A model generated the notes under the pieces. That model was not told where the DNA came from. It searched no databases and worked only from the letters and a program-made list of their open reading frames with translations. 64,000 nucleotides of DNA from an uncultured Bacteroidaceae bacterium (GTDB lineage Bacteria; Bacteroidota; Bacteroidia; Bacteroidales; Bacteroidaceae). The stretch is taken from NCBI GenBank assembly GCA_905234735.1, contig CAJOJA010000006.1, positions 41,972 to 105,971 of the forward strand, in the 5' to 3' direction. Shown in pieces: positions 18,557-27,241 of the stretch. A program made the translations under genes and the position numbers. The stretch's first letter is position 1. Every line of letters begins with the position of its first letter.

Positions 18557-19440
18557 TATTCTCCGTCCCAATCGTTAATTTTTAAGTCCTTTCCCCACGT
18601 CCTCAGTTCACCGATGAAGTCCGGAGAGGGGGAGATATGATAATGGAAGACGACCCACCCTTCTGGACCTTCCCTATATGGCGATTCCTTCTGGCTGTGG
18701 TGGAGGGGGAGGGTACGCAGATAGTGGGCGACGCTTTCCGTGCAACTGATGGTGATGTCGCGGACAGGATATTTTTCGAAGTCGCGCCAAATGCCATAGC
18801 AGTCGTGGAAATAAGTGGAGACGTCGATGTCTGGATTGGGGACAAAGGTCTCAGGGGACAGGGATAGATGCTTCATCCTGTCTAATGCGAAACTCTGTGC
18901 CGGACAATGATGCTCGTTCCCTTCCTTATAGGCCAGTATGTACCAGCGACCTTTGTCGGCCTTCAGACAATAGGGGCGTAACGTGGCTTCGTATGGTTCG
19001 CTGTCGGTGAATTTCTGATAGGTGATACGCAGTTTTTGCTTGTTGCGCAGTGCTTGACCTATTATCGGCAAATAGCGCGAACCGTTCTCTATCTGCTCGG
19101 GCTGGATGAGGTTCCCCAATTCCTTGTACTCTTGTAGGAAGACATAGTTCTGAATACTCTTCAGCAAATCGTTGGCAAGGGAGTCGAGGGCAAGGGCCTC
19201 GGGGTTCATGATGCGATAGTGCATTCGGTCCGGGGCCTGGATATCGACGCCCAGAAACATCCGGATGCTGTGCCGGTGGGTGGTTAGTTTGTCACGTGAA
19301 AGCCCACCGATATGACCGGGCGTTGCCAGCCACCGGCACCGCAACTCCTCCAGTGTGGGGCCAGGGTAGGGTGTTATCTGCAGTTGCTCGATGAGCCAGA
19401 CATCGAACTTGAGCTGTGCAAGAGATAGGGCGTTGTTCAT
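18556..19440 (-). CDS. WYL-domain transcriptional regulator
   Basis: 294 residues. N-terminal winged-helix-like region (~1-75: TLEELRCRWLATPGHIGGLSR) followed by a WYL domain (~135-215: RITYQKFTDSEPYEATLRPY then KGRWYILAYKEGN, the W-Y-I/L core) and a WCX-like C-terminal part. WYL domains bind nucleic-acid-like or nucleotide ligands and often regulate phage defence and CRISPR loci. This gene converges on the tracrRNA with its stop inside the terminator T-tract, so it is physically linked to the CRISPR locus. Whether it controls cas9, the tracrRNA or unrelated genes is not visible. An inverted repeat GTTGTAG...CTACAAC near 19533-19555, upstream of the start, is a possible operator. Confidence 0.85.
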   Translation of the reverse strand: MNNALSLAQLKFDVWLIEQLQITPYPGPTLEELRCRWLATPGHIGGLSRDKLTTHRHSIRMFLGVDIQAPDRMHYRIMNPEALALDSLANDLLKSIQNYVFLQEYKELGNLIQPEQIENGSRYLPIIGQALRNKQKLRITYQKFTDSEPYEATLRPYCLKADKGRWYILAYKEGNEHHCPAQSFALDRMKHLSLSPETFVPNPDIDVSTYFHDCYGIWRDFEKYPVRDITISCTESVAHYLRTLPLHHSQKESPYREGPEGWVVFHYHISPSPDFIGELRTWGKDLKINDWDGE

Positions 19441-19652
19441 GGCATTTTATGGTTTCTCTTGGTTTATTCTGCCTGCTAAGTTACAAAAAATACGGATACC
19501 ACATAAGCTTTTCTTGGGAAAAATACGCCCAGTTGTAGTGTGTTGCCCTACAACATACGTGATTAGCGTACTTTTGGCTGTTATAATATGCCTCTCCATA
19601 GGGTTCGCCCCCTCGTGTCCTCGTGTTTTAATATAGGTACGGAAGATTGTTG

Positions 19653-19692
19653 TTCACAAATTTGTGAATATCGGAAATAGTCCGTATCTTTG
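19653..19692 (+). promoter_or_regulatory. Promoter with palindromic operator upstream of dsbD
   Basis: Perfect palindrome TTCACAAATTTGTGAA (19653-19668) contains the -33 element TTTG (19661-19664). After a 20-base spacer the -7 box TATCTTTG follows at 19685-19692. A protein bound to the palindrome would cover the -33 element, so this looks like a repressible promoter, or one driven by a CRP/FNR-like dimer. The leader to dsbD would be about 120 bases. The rest of the 19441-19818 gap holds no gene I can support. Confidence 0.65.
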
Positions 19693-19818
19693 CTGTCGGC
19701 TAAACGCAATAAGCCGTTTTTCGAACACTTGAAGCAAATTCGGCGTATAGCAGCTGTCCTGTAGCATGATTCCATAATATTTGCATTGTCTTTGCACGCG
19801 AATAATAAAAAATAGGGT

Positions 19819-21924
19819 ATGAAAAGGATATTGTTCTTGCTGTTGCTGCTCGTGGGCATGGCCCAATTTTCAATTTTCAATTGTCAATTTTCGATTGTCA
19901 GTACGGCCTGTGCCCAGTTCCAGGAGCCGGTGAAGTTTGCGGTGAGGCAGCAGAAGCTGTCGGAGACGGAGCTGGAGATTGTGTTCACGGGCAAGGTGGA
20001 TGCCGGATGGCACGTCTACGGCGTGGACATCCCCGACGGCGGGCCCACGAAGGCCGAGCTGACGCTGGAGAAGCAGAAGGGCGTGAAGGCGAAGGGTGCG
20101 CTGCGGGCTACGGGCCAGGTGCATCGCGCCATGGACGAGATGTTCGGCATGGAGCTCTCGTACATGGAGGGCACGGCCTCGTTTGGCCAGACGTTCACGC
20201 TGACGGGCGGCGACTATGAGGTGGCCGGCTATCTGACCTACGGCGCCTGCAACGACGAGAACTGTATACCGCCCACCAGCGTGGAATTCTCCTTTACGGG
20301 TAAAGGCCCCTCCGACTCCCCCAAGGAGGAGGACCGGGCCGGACAGCCCTCTCCCCAGCCCTCCCTGCAGGAGGAACTGGAGGAGGACACGGCCTCTGTG
20401 GCCCCTGACTCTGCCGTAGTTGCCGACTCTGCTGTGGCCGCTGTCGGTCCGGACGGGCTCTGGACGCCCGTCGTCGACGAACTGAGGGCTTTCGGCGAGG
20501 GCAGCGGCACGAGCAGCAGCGAGGCCGGTTGGCTGATGATTTTCCTCATGGGTCTGCTGGGCGGATTCGCCGCCCTGCTCACGCCCTGCGTGTGGCCCAT
20601 CATACCGATGACGGTCAGCTTCTTCCTGAAGCGGAATAAGGACGACCGCTCGAAGGGCATTCGCGACGCTGCGACCTACGGACTGAGCATCGTCGTCATC
20701 TACATGGCCCTGGGGCTGCTGGTGACGCTGCTCTTTGGCGCCAGTGCCCTGAATGCACTGAGCACGAACGCCGTGTTCAACATCTTCTTCTGCCTGCTCT
20801 TGCTGGTCTTTGCGGCCTCGTTCCTGGGCGGGTTCGAAATCACGCTGCCCAGCCGGTGGAGCAATGCGGTGGACTCGAAGGCCACGAGCACCACGGGTCT
20901 GCTCTCCATCTTCCTCATGGCCTTCACGCTGTCGCTGGTCAGTTTCTCGTGCACGGGCCCCATCATCGGGTTCCTCCTGGTGGAGGTGGCCTCGACGGGC
21001 AACATCCTCGGCCCGGCGCTGGGTATGTTTGGCTTTGCGCTGGCCCTGGCCCTGCCCTTTACGCTGTTTGCCCTCTTCCCCTCGTGGCTGAAGGCGGCCC
21101 CGAAGAGCGGCAACTGGATGAACTGTATCAAGGTATCCCTGGGCTTCCTGGAGCTGGCCTTTTCGCTGAAGTTCCTCTCCGTGGCCGACCTGGCCTACGG
21201 CTGGCACATACTGGACCGCGAGGTGTTCCTCTCGCTGTGGATTGTCATCTTCGCCCTCTTGGGCGCCTACTTCATCGGCTGGATTCGTTTCCCCCACGAT
21301 GAGGAAGAGTACGACGAGATGGGCGAAATCGTGCAGCACCACCGCACCTCCGTCACCCGTTTCTTCCTGGCTCTCATCAGCTTTGCCTTTGCCATATACA
21401 TGGTGCCCGGACTGTGGGGAGCCCCCTGTAAGGCCGTCAGCGCCTTTGCGCCGCCCATGAAGACGCAGGACTTCCTGCTCGGACAGAAGGAGACGCTCCA
21501 CTTCGAGGACTACGAGGAGGGCATGGCCTACGCCCGCGAGCACAAGATGCCCGTCTTCCTCGACTTCACGGGCTACGGCTGTGTCAACTGTCGCAAGATG
21601 GAGGCTGCCGTGTGGACGAATGCCGAGGTGCAGCAACTGATGGACGACAACTTCGTGCTCATCTCGCTCTTCGTCGACGAGAAGACGGCCCTGCCGGAGC
21701 CCATGATTGTCGAGGAAATGGGCGAAAGTGTCAAGTTGCGCACCATCGGCGACAAGTGGAGCTACCTCCAGCGCTCGAAGTTCGGAGCCAACGCCCAGCC
21801 CTTCTACGTCCTGGTGGACAACGAGGGGCACCCCCTGGCCCCCTCGTACAGCTACGACGAGAGCGTACAGGCTTTCAAACAGTTCCTGGAAACGGGCGTT
21901 AGAAACTATGCCAAAAGAAAATAG
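19819..21924 (+). CDS. dsbD: Thiol:disulfide interchange protein DsbD
   Basis: 701 residues. Signal peptide (MKRILFLLLLLVGMAQ...TACAQ), N-terminal DsbD-alpha-like domain (~35-160) with a Cys pair in YGACNDENCIPP, an acidic linker, a transmembrane domain of about eight helices (~245-570) with redox cysteines in LLTPCVWPIIPM and LVSFSCTGPIIG, and a C-terminal thioredoxin domain with CVNC (FTGYGCVNCRKMEAA). It carries electrons from cytoplasmic thioredoxin across the inner membrane to periplasmic thiol proteins. The TlpA-like protein encoded downstream could be one partner. Two oddities: residues ~16-28 (AQFSIFNCQFSIVS) come from a CAATTTTCAATTGTC-type simple repeat inside the signal region, and the linker (KGPSDSPKEEDRAGQP) looks like a translated interspersed repeat. 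Confidence 0.93.
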   Translation: MKRILFLLLLLVGMAQFSIFNCQFSIVSTACAQFQEPVKFAVRQQKLSETELEIVFTGKVDAGWHVYGVDIPDGGPTKAELTLEKQKGVKAKGALRATGQVHRAMDEMFGMELSYMEGTASFGQTFTLTGGDYEVAGYLTYGACNDENCIPPTSVEFSFTGKGPSDSPKEEDRAGQPSPQPSLQEELEEDTASVAPDSAVVADSAVAAVGPDGLWTPVVDELRAFGEGSGTSSSEAGWLMIFLMGLLGGFAALLTPCVWPIIPMTVSFFLKRNKDDRSKGIRDAATYGLSIVVIYMALGLLVTLLFGASALNALSTNAVFNIFFCLLLLVFAASFLGGFEITLPSRWSNAVDSKATSTTGLLSIFLMAFTLSLVSFSCTGPIIGFLLVEVASTGNILGPALGMFGFALALALPFTLFALFPSWLKAAPKSGNWMNCIKVSLGFLELAFSLKFLSVADLAYGWHILDREVFLSLWIVIFALLGAYFIGWIRFPHDEEEYDEMGEIVQHHRTSVTRFFLALISFAFAIYMVPGLWGAPCKAVSAFAPPMKTQDFLLGQKETLHFEDYEEGMAYAREHKMPVFLDFTGYGCVNCRKMEAAVWTNAEVQQLMDDNFVLISLFVDEKTALPEPMIVEEMGESVKLRTIGDKWSYLQRSKFGANAQPFYVLVDNEGHPLAPSYSYDESVQAFKQFLETGVRNYAKRK

Positions 21925-21955
21925 GAAATAATAAATAGTAAACGATAAATAAGTC

Positions 21956-24784
21956 ATGAAACTAAGATTTCTTTTCAGTGCAGCAGTGCTGGCGATAGCC
22001 ACACTGCTCAGTGCGCAGGGGATGGAGCAGATGATGCAGCCCCTGCCCCTTGACCCGCAGACCCGTTACGGCAAACTGGACAACGGGCTGACCTACTACA
22101 TCCGTCACAACGAGTATCCCAAGGGACAGGCCAACTTCTACATCGCCCAGAAGGTGGGTTCGGTGCAGGAGGAGGACGACCAGCGCGGATTGGCCCACTT
22201 CCTGGAGCACATGTGCTTCAACGGCACGGAGAACTTCCCCGAGAACCAGGTCATACGCTATCTGGAGACCCTGGGCGTGAAGTTCGGCGAGCAGCTCAAT
22301 GCCTACACCAGCATCGAGGAGACGGTCTACAACATCAACAACGTGCCCACGCAGCGCGAGGCCACCATCGACAGCGTCCTGCTCATCCTCCACGACTGGA
22401 GCCATAACCTGACTCTCGACCCGAAGGAGATTGACAAGGAGCGTGGCGTCATCCACGAGGAGTGGCGCATGCGCACCAGCTCCATGCAGCGCATCCTGAA
22501 CCGCCAGCTGCCGAAGCTGATGTCCGACAGCCGACCGGGCAACCGTATGCCCATCGGTCTGATGGAGATTGTGGACAACTTCAAGCCCGAGGTGCTGCGC
22601 GCCTACTACGAGAAGTGGTATCGCCCCGACCTGCAGGCCATCATTGTGGTGGGCGACCTCGACGTGGACCGCACCGAGCAGAGCATCAAACAGATGTTCT
22701 CGCCCATCGCCCTGCCCGAGAATGCTGCCAAGCGCGAGTACTATACCGTGCCCCAGAACGTTGAGCCTATCGTCGTCAGCGACCACGACAAGGAACAGAC
22801 CATACCCATCGTGCTCATCTGCAAGAAGCACGATGAAATCCTGCCGCGCGAGTACCGCAACACCATCCCCTATCTCAGCGTTTCTTACATAAGGAACATG
22901 GTCATGACGATGCTGAACAAACGTCTTGAGGAACTCTCGCTCGACCCCGAATGTCCCTTCATTCAGGCGGGTGCCGACGACGGCGATTTCCTCTTGGCTA
23001 AGACGCCTGCCTTCCAGGTCACCATCGTCCCCAAGGAAGGGCGTCTGGACGAAGCCGTCAAGACCACTATGGCTGAGGTCTACCGGGCTGCTGAGCACGG
23101 ATTCACGGCGGGTGAGTATGACCGTGTCCGCAGCGAGTTCCTCAGTCAGGTGGAGTCGCTCTACGACAACCGTGAGAAGACGCAGACGGGCAACTACATC
23201 CAGGAGTGCGTGCGACACTTCCTCGACAACGAGCCCATGCCGGGCATCGAGTTCGAGCATATGTTCTACAAGAAGATGGCTCCGCAGCTGCCCGTGGACA
23301 TGATGAACGAGCTGATGAAGTCCCTGGCCAGCGTCAGCGACACGAACCTCGTCGTCCTCAGCGTCAACCCCGAGAAGGAGGGCTACGTGCAGCCCACCGA
23401 GCAGCAGTTGCTCCAGGCCATCCATGCTGCTCAGCAGACGAAACTGGGTGCCTACGTCGACAACGTGAAGAACGAGCCCCTGATAGCCCAGCTGCCCAAG
23501 CCCGGAAAGATTAAGAAGGAGGAAGACGGTAAGTTCGGCACCCGCGTGCTCACCCTGAGCAACGGCGCCCGCGTCATCCTGAAGCAGACCGACTTCAAGG
23601 ACAACGAAGTCCTGATGCAGGCCTACAGCGACGGTGGTACGGCTCGCTACGGCGCCGAGGACAAGTACACCCTGAACCTGGCTGGCACGCTCATCGGCGT
23701 CTCGGGTCTGGGCAACTTCACCGACACCGAACTGCAGAAGGCTCTGGCAGGCATCCAGGCCAGTGTGCGCACCACGCTGTCGGGACGCAGCGAGTACCTC
23801 AACGGCTCCTCCGTTCCCAAGGACCTGCGTACGCTCTTTGAACTCACCTACCTCCACTTCCAGCCCCTCTATCGCGACGACAAGGCTGCCGCCTCGGCCC
23901 TTGCCCAAATGAAGGAGATGCTGCGCAATCAGGCCGCCAATCCCATGCGCGCCTTCAGCGACTCGCTGCAGACCACCCTCTACGGTGCCGACAACCCACG
24001 CCTGGTGCTCATGAAGGAGGAGAACATCGACAAGGTCAGCTACGACCGCGTACTGGAGATTTACAGGGACCGCTTCCAGGGGGCCAACGACTTTACCTTC
24101 GTCTTCACTGGCAACTTCGACAACGACAGCATCCGCCAGTACATCTGCCAGTACATCGCCTCGCTGCCCAAGGTGAAGCGCAACGACAAGCCCGTCGACA
24201 ACCGCTTCAACATCCGCGAGGGCCAGTACACCACCCGCTTCCTGCGCAAGATGCAGGAGCCCCAGACCGCCATGCTCCAGTACCTGCAGGCTCCCGTCGA
24301 GAACACGCTGAAGAACCAAATTGTTGCCGACATTCTGGGGCAGGCCTTCTCCATGCGACTGCTCGAAATCGTTCGCGAGGACATGGGTGCCGCCTACAGC
24401 GTCAACGCCAGCTGCGGGGTGTCGAAAATCAGCGACGGCTCGTGCCGCGTCAATCTGGAAATCTATGCTCCCGTCAAGCCTGAGCTGTGCGACTCGGCCC
24501 TGCTGGTCATCGACCAGGAACTGCAGGCCATCGCCAAGAACGGCATCGACGAAAAATACACCTCGAAGGTGAAGGAGTACCTGATGAAGACCTACACCGA
24601 GAACGACCGCAAGAACGCCGTGTGGGTTGACTACATCAAGGAGTTCTATCGCGACAACCTCGACACCCACACCGACTACCAGCAGACCGTCCAGGCCATC
24701 ACCAGTGACGACCTCGCCGCCCTGGCCCGGAAGATTCTCGATGCCCGGAACCACATCACCGTCATCATGCTGCCCGAGGATTAG
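21956..24784 (+). CDS. M16-family zinc metallopeptidase (insulinase/pitrilysin-like)
   Basis: 942 residues with a signal peptide (MKLRFLFSAAVLAIATLLSAQG). Catalytic zinc motif HFLEHMCFNG (HxxEH) at ~residues 80-85, with the distal Glu in ETVYNINN about 75 residues on. Two tandem M16 repeats follow: the first peptidase half with inactive C-domain (ALRAYYEKWYRPD), then the second half from ~residue 520 ending DARNHITVIMLPED, which lacks HxxEH as is normal. It probably degrades peptides in the periplasm. It lies 31 bases after dsbD, so co-transcription is likely. Substrate is unknown. Confidence 0.92.
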   Translation: MKLRFLFSAAVLAIATLLSAQGMEQMMQPLPLDPQTRYGKLDNGLTYYIRHNEYPKGQANFYIAQKVGSVQEEDDQRGLAHFLEHMCFNGTENFPENQVIRYLETLGVKFGEQLNAYTSIEETVYNINNVPTQREATIDSVLLILHDWSHNLTLDPKEIDKERGVIHEEWRMRTSSMQRILNRQLPKLMSDSRPGNRMPIGLMEIVDNFKPEVLRAYYEKWYRPDLQAIIVVGDLDVDRTEQSIKQMFSPIALPENAAKREYYTVPQNVEPIVVSDHDKEQTIPIVLICKKHDEILPREYRNTIPYLSVSYIRNMVMTMLNKRLEELSLDPECPFIQAGADDGDFLLAKTPAFQVTIVPKEGRLDEAVKTTMAEVYRAAEHGFTAGEYDRVRSEFLSQVESLYDNREKTQTGNYIQECVRHFLDNEPMPGIEFEHMFYKKMAPQLPVDMMNELMKSLASVSDTNLVVLSVNPEKEGYVQPTEQQLLQAIHAAQQTKLGAYVDNVKNEPLIAQLPKPGKIKKEEDGKFGTRVLTLSNGARVILKQTDFKDNEVLMQAYSDGGTARYGAEDKYTLNLAGTLIGVSGLGNFTDTELQKALAGIQASVRTTLSGRSEYLNGSSVPKDLRTLFELTYLHFQPLYRDDKAAASALAQMKEMLRNQAANPMRAFSDSLQTTLYGADNPRLVLMKEENIDKVSYDRVLEIYRDRFQGANDFTFVFTGNFDNDSIRQYICQYIASLPKVKRNDKPVDNRFNIREGQYTTRFLRKMQEPQTAMLQYLQAPVENTLKNQIVADILGQAFSMRLLEIVREDMGAAYSVNASCGVSKISDGSCRVNLEIYAPVKPELCDSALLVIDQELQAIAKNGIDEKYTSKVKEYLMKTYTENDRKNAVWVDYIKEFYRDNLDTHTDYQQTVQAITSDDLAALARKILDARNHITVIMLPED

Positions 24785-24826
24785 TATTTTTTAATTCTTA
24801 ATCTTTAATTTTTAATTTATTTATTG

Positions 24827-24834
24827 TACCTTTG
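24827..24834 (+). promoter_or_regulatory. -7 box for typA
   Basis: TACCTTTG 21 bases before the typA ATG. The stretch before it (24785-24826) is an AT-rich TTAATTTTTAATT simple repeat with no clear -33 TTTG. Its position shows that translation starts at 24856 and not at an ATG at 24832, which lies inside the box. Confidence 0.6.
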
Positions 24835-24855
24835 CACCCGAATTACAGAATAACG

Positions 24856-26655
24856 ATGCAGGACATACGTAATATTGCCATTATTGCACACGTCGACCAC
24901 GGAAAAACAACCCTCGTTGACAAGATGCTCATGGAGGGCAACCTCTTCCGCGACAACCAGCAGACAGGCGAACTGATGCTCGACAATAACGAACTGGAAC
25001 GCGAACGCGGAATCACCATCCTTTCGAAGAACGTCAGCATTAACTACAAGGGCACGAAAATCAACATCATCGACACACCGGGGCACTCGGACTTCGGCGG
25101 TGAGGTGGAGCGCGTGCTGAACATGGCCGACGGATGCCTCCTGCTGGTGGATGCCTTCGAGGGTCCCATGCCGCAGACGCGTTTCGTCCTGCGCAAGGCA
25201 CTGGAGATAGGTCTGAAGCCCATCGTGGTGGTGAACAAGGTGGACAAACTGAACTGCCGCCCCGAGGAGGTCTACGAAATGGTCTTCGACCTCATGTTTG
25301 ACCTCAACGCCACCGAGGAGCAACTCGACTTCCCCGTCATCTACGGCTCGGCCAAGAACGGATGGATGGGCCCCGACTACTCGAATCCCACCCAGGACAT
25401 CAATTACCTGCTCGACCAGATTCTGGAACACATCCCCGCTCCCGAGCAACTGGAGGGCACACCGCAGATGCTCATCACCTCGCTCGACTACTCCATCTAT
25501 ACGGGCCGCATCGCCGTGGGCCGCGTACACCGGGGCACTATCCGCGAGGGCATGAACATCACCATTGCCCACCGCGACGGACGTTTGGAGAAGACCAAGA
25601 TAAAGGAACTGCACACCTTTACGGGTATGGGACAGGCTAAGATATCTGAGGTTTCGAGCGGCGACATCTGTGCCATCATCGGCCTCGAGCACTTCGAGAT
25701 TGGCGACACCATCTGCGACTTCGAGAATCCCGAACCGCTGCCTCCCATCAGCATCGACGAACCCACGATGTCCATGCTCTTCACCATCAACGACTCGCCC
25801 TTCTTCGGCAAGGAGGGCAAGTACTGCACCAGCCGCCACATCCACGAGCGTCTGCAGAAGGAACTGGAGAAGAACCTGGCCCTGCGCGTAGAACAGCCCG
25901 AGGGCTACAACGACCGCTGGATAGTTTCCGGTCGCGGCGTACTGCACCTGAGCGTCCTCATCGAGACCATGCGCCGCGAGGGCTACGAACTGCAGGTCGG
26001 TCAGCCGCAGGTTATCTACAAAGAGATGGATGGCATGAAGTGCGAGCCCATCGAGGAACTGACCATCAACGTACCCGAAGAGTTCTCGTCGAAGATGATT
26101 GACATGGTCACCCGTCGCAAGGGCGAAATGACCAGCATGGAGACCCAGGGCTCGCGTGTCAACATTGAGTTCCTCATCCCCTCGCGCGGCATCATCGGAC
26201 TGCGTACCAACGTCCTCACCGCCAGCCAGGGCGAGGCCATCATGGCCCACCGCTACAAGGAGTACCAGCCCTACAAGGGCGACATCCAGCGCCGCATCAA
26301 CGGCTCCATGATTGCTCTCGAGGGCGGCACGGCCTACGCCTACGCCATCAACAACCTGCAGGACCGCGGCTCCTTCTTCATCGACCCGCAGAGCGAGGTT
26401 TATGCCGGACAGGTGGTGGGCGAGCACGTCCACGAGAACGACCTCGTCGTCAACGTCTGCAAGGCCAAGCAACTGACCAACATGCGTGCCTCGGGCTCGG
26501 ACGAGAAGGTCCGCATCATTCCCCCCATCGTCTTCTCGCTGGAGGAGGCTCTTGAGTACATCAAGGAGGACGAGTACGTGGAGGTTACCCCCAAGTCCAT
26601 GCGTCTGCGCAAGATTATCCTCGACCACCTGGAGCGCAAACGCGCTAATCGCTAA
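24856..26655 (+). CDS. typA: Ribosome-associated GTPase TypA/BipA
   Basis: 599 residues from the ATG of [20 protein letters not shown]. Five G motifs are readable: G1 [10 protein letters not shown]2 with RGITI, G3 [12 protein letters not shown]4 NKVDK, G5 SAK (GSAKNGWMG). Domains II, III and V of the EF-G type follow, then the BipA-specific C-terminal domain ([17 protein letters not shown]). It binds the 70S ribosome and supports 50S assembly, especially in stress or cold. Single gene with its own -7 box; a hairpin follows at 26687-26722. Confidence 0.97.
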   Translation: MQDIRNIAIIAHVDHGKTTLVDKMLMEGNLFRDNQQTGELMLDNNELERERGITILSKNVSINYKGTKINIIDTPGHSDFGGEVERVLNMADGCLLLVDAFEGPMPQTRFVLRKALEIGLKPIVVVNKVDKLNCRPEEVYEMVFDLMFDLNATEEQLDFPVIYGSAKNGWMGPDYSNPTQDINYLLDQILEHIPAPEQLEGTPQMLITSLDYSIYTGRIAVGRVHRGTIREGMNITIAHRDGRLEKTKIKELHTFTGMGQAKISEVSSGDICAIIGLEHFEIGDTICDFENPEPLPPISIDEPTMSMLFTINDSPFFGKEGKYCTSRHIHERLQKELEKNLALRVEQPEGYNDRWIVSGRGVLHLSVLIETMRREGYELQVGQPQVIYKEMDGMKCEPIEELTINVPEEFSSKMIDMVTRRKGEMTSMETQGSRVNIEFLIPSRGIIGLRTNVLTASQGEAIMAHRYKEYQPYKGDIQRRINGSMIALEGGTAYAYAINNLQDRGSFFIDPQSEVYAGQVVGEHVHENDLVVNVCKAKQLTNMRASGSDEKVRIIPPIVFSLEEALEYIKEDEYVEVTPKSMRLRKIILDHLERKRANR

Positions 26656-26686
26656 GACAGCGGTTCTTCTTATTGCAAAAATATTG

Positions 26687-26722
26687 GTGTCCGCAGTGCC
26701 GATAAACAGGCATTGCGGACAC
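26687..26722. repeat. Long hairpin after typA
   Basis: Inverted repeat GTGTCCGCAGTGCC / GGCATTGCGGACAC (14 bp, one G-U) with an 8-base loop. No T-run follows, so it may be an RNA-stabilising or REP-like element or a weak terminator. The rest of the gap to 26881 is AT-rich and contains a -7 box (TAATTTTG, 26850-26857) for the next gene. Confidence 0.6.
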
Positions 26723-26881
26723 TGGATTCAATGCTTCTCTAACCTGTCAGGGAAACCAACTTCACAAGTATTTTTGTCATAATATAGCAATTTATACTGG
26801 AAATTACGTTAAACTTGAACAATGGAACAGTTATTTGCTGGAAAAGTTGTAATTTTGCAACAAAAACGTCTCCGAAACGAT

Positions 26882-27241
26882 ATGCGACAAAAAGTATTTT
26901 CATTTGTATTGACAGCCTTGCTTGTCTGCTCCTGTGGCACCAATGCCACCAAGAGCCAGATAAGCGCGGAAATGGCGCTTGAAGGCGTGAGCAACTACTG
27001 TCATAGCGCGTATGACTGGAGCATGGCCGAAGCCAACCCCTCCATCATGGGGGTAGAGATGGGCGAAGAGACCGACTCTGTCTATCAGGTGGTGTTCCGC
27101 AGCTATACAGGCGCATTGGTGAACTTTTATGTAGATAAGACAAATGGCACTACAAGAATGGTGGAATCTGTCCCTGCTCTTGGTGTCGAAGAAGAGACCG
27201 GAACGATTAATCTGTTCGATTACATAGACAAGAAACAATGA
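26882..27241 (+). CDS. Small lipoprotein of unknown function
   Basis: 119 residues from the ATG of MRQKVFSFVLTALLVCSCGT. An in-frame upstream ATG at 26822 would include the -7 box at 26850-26857 and is less likely. Lipoprotein signal with cleavage before the Cys of VCSC-GTN. The mature part has one short repeat-like alpha/beta segment (VYQVVFRSYTGALVNFYVDKTNGTTRM) and ends in FDYIDKKQ. The mid-part reads like a small beta-rich PepSY-type or lipocalin-like piece, but I cannot assign it. Its stop overlaps the next start by 4 bases (ATGA), so it is coupled to the TlpA-like gene, perhaps as a membrane-anchored partner. Confidence 0.75.
   Translation: MRQKVFSFVLTALLVCSCGTNATKSQISAEMALEGVSNYCHSAYDWSMAEANPSIMGVEMGEETDSVYQVVFRSYTGALVNFYVDKTNGTTRMVESVPALGVEEETGTINLFDYIDKKQ

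Noticed and set aside
19870..24754. Very long open frames (about 710 and 930 codons) opposite dsbD and the M16 peptidase
   Set aside because: They mirror GC-rich codon usage of the real plus-strand genes; their translations show no domain and are His/Gln/Val/Leu-biased.
24817..26628. 603-codon frame opposite typA
   Set aside because: Antisense shadow of typA; no start context or family resemblance.
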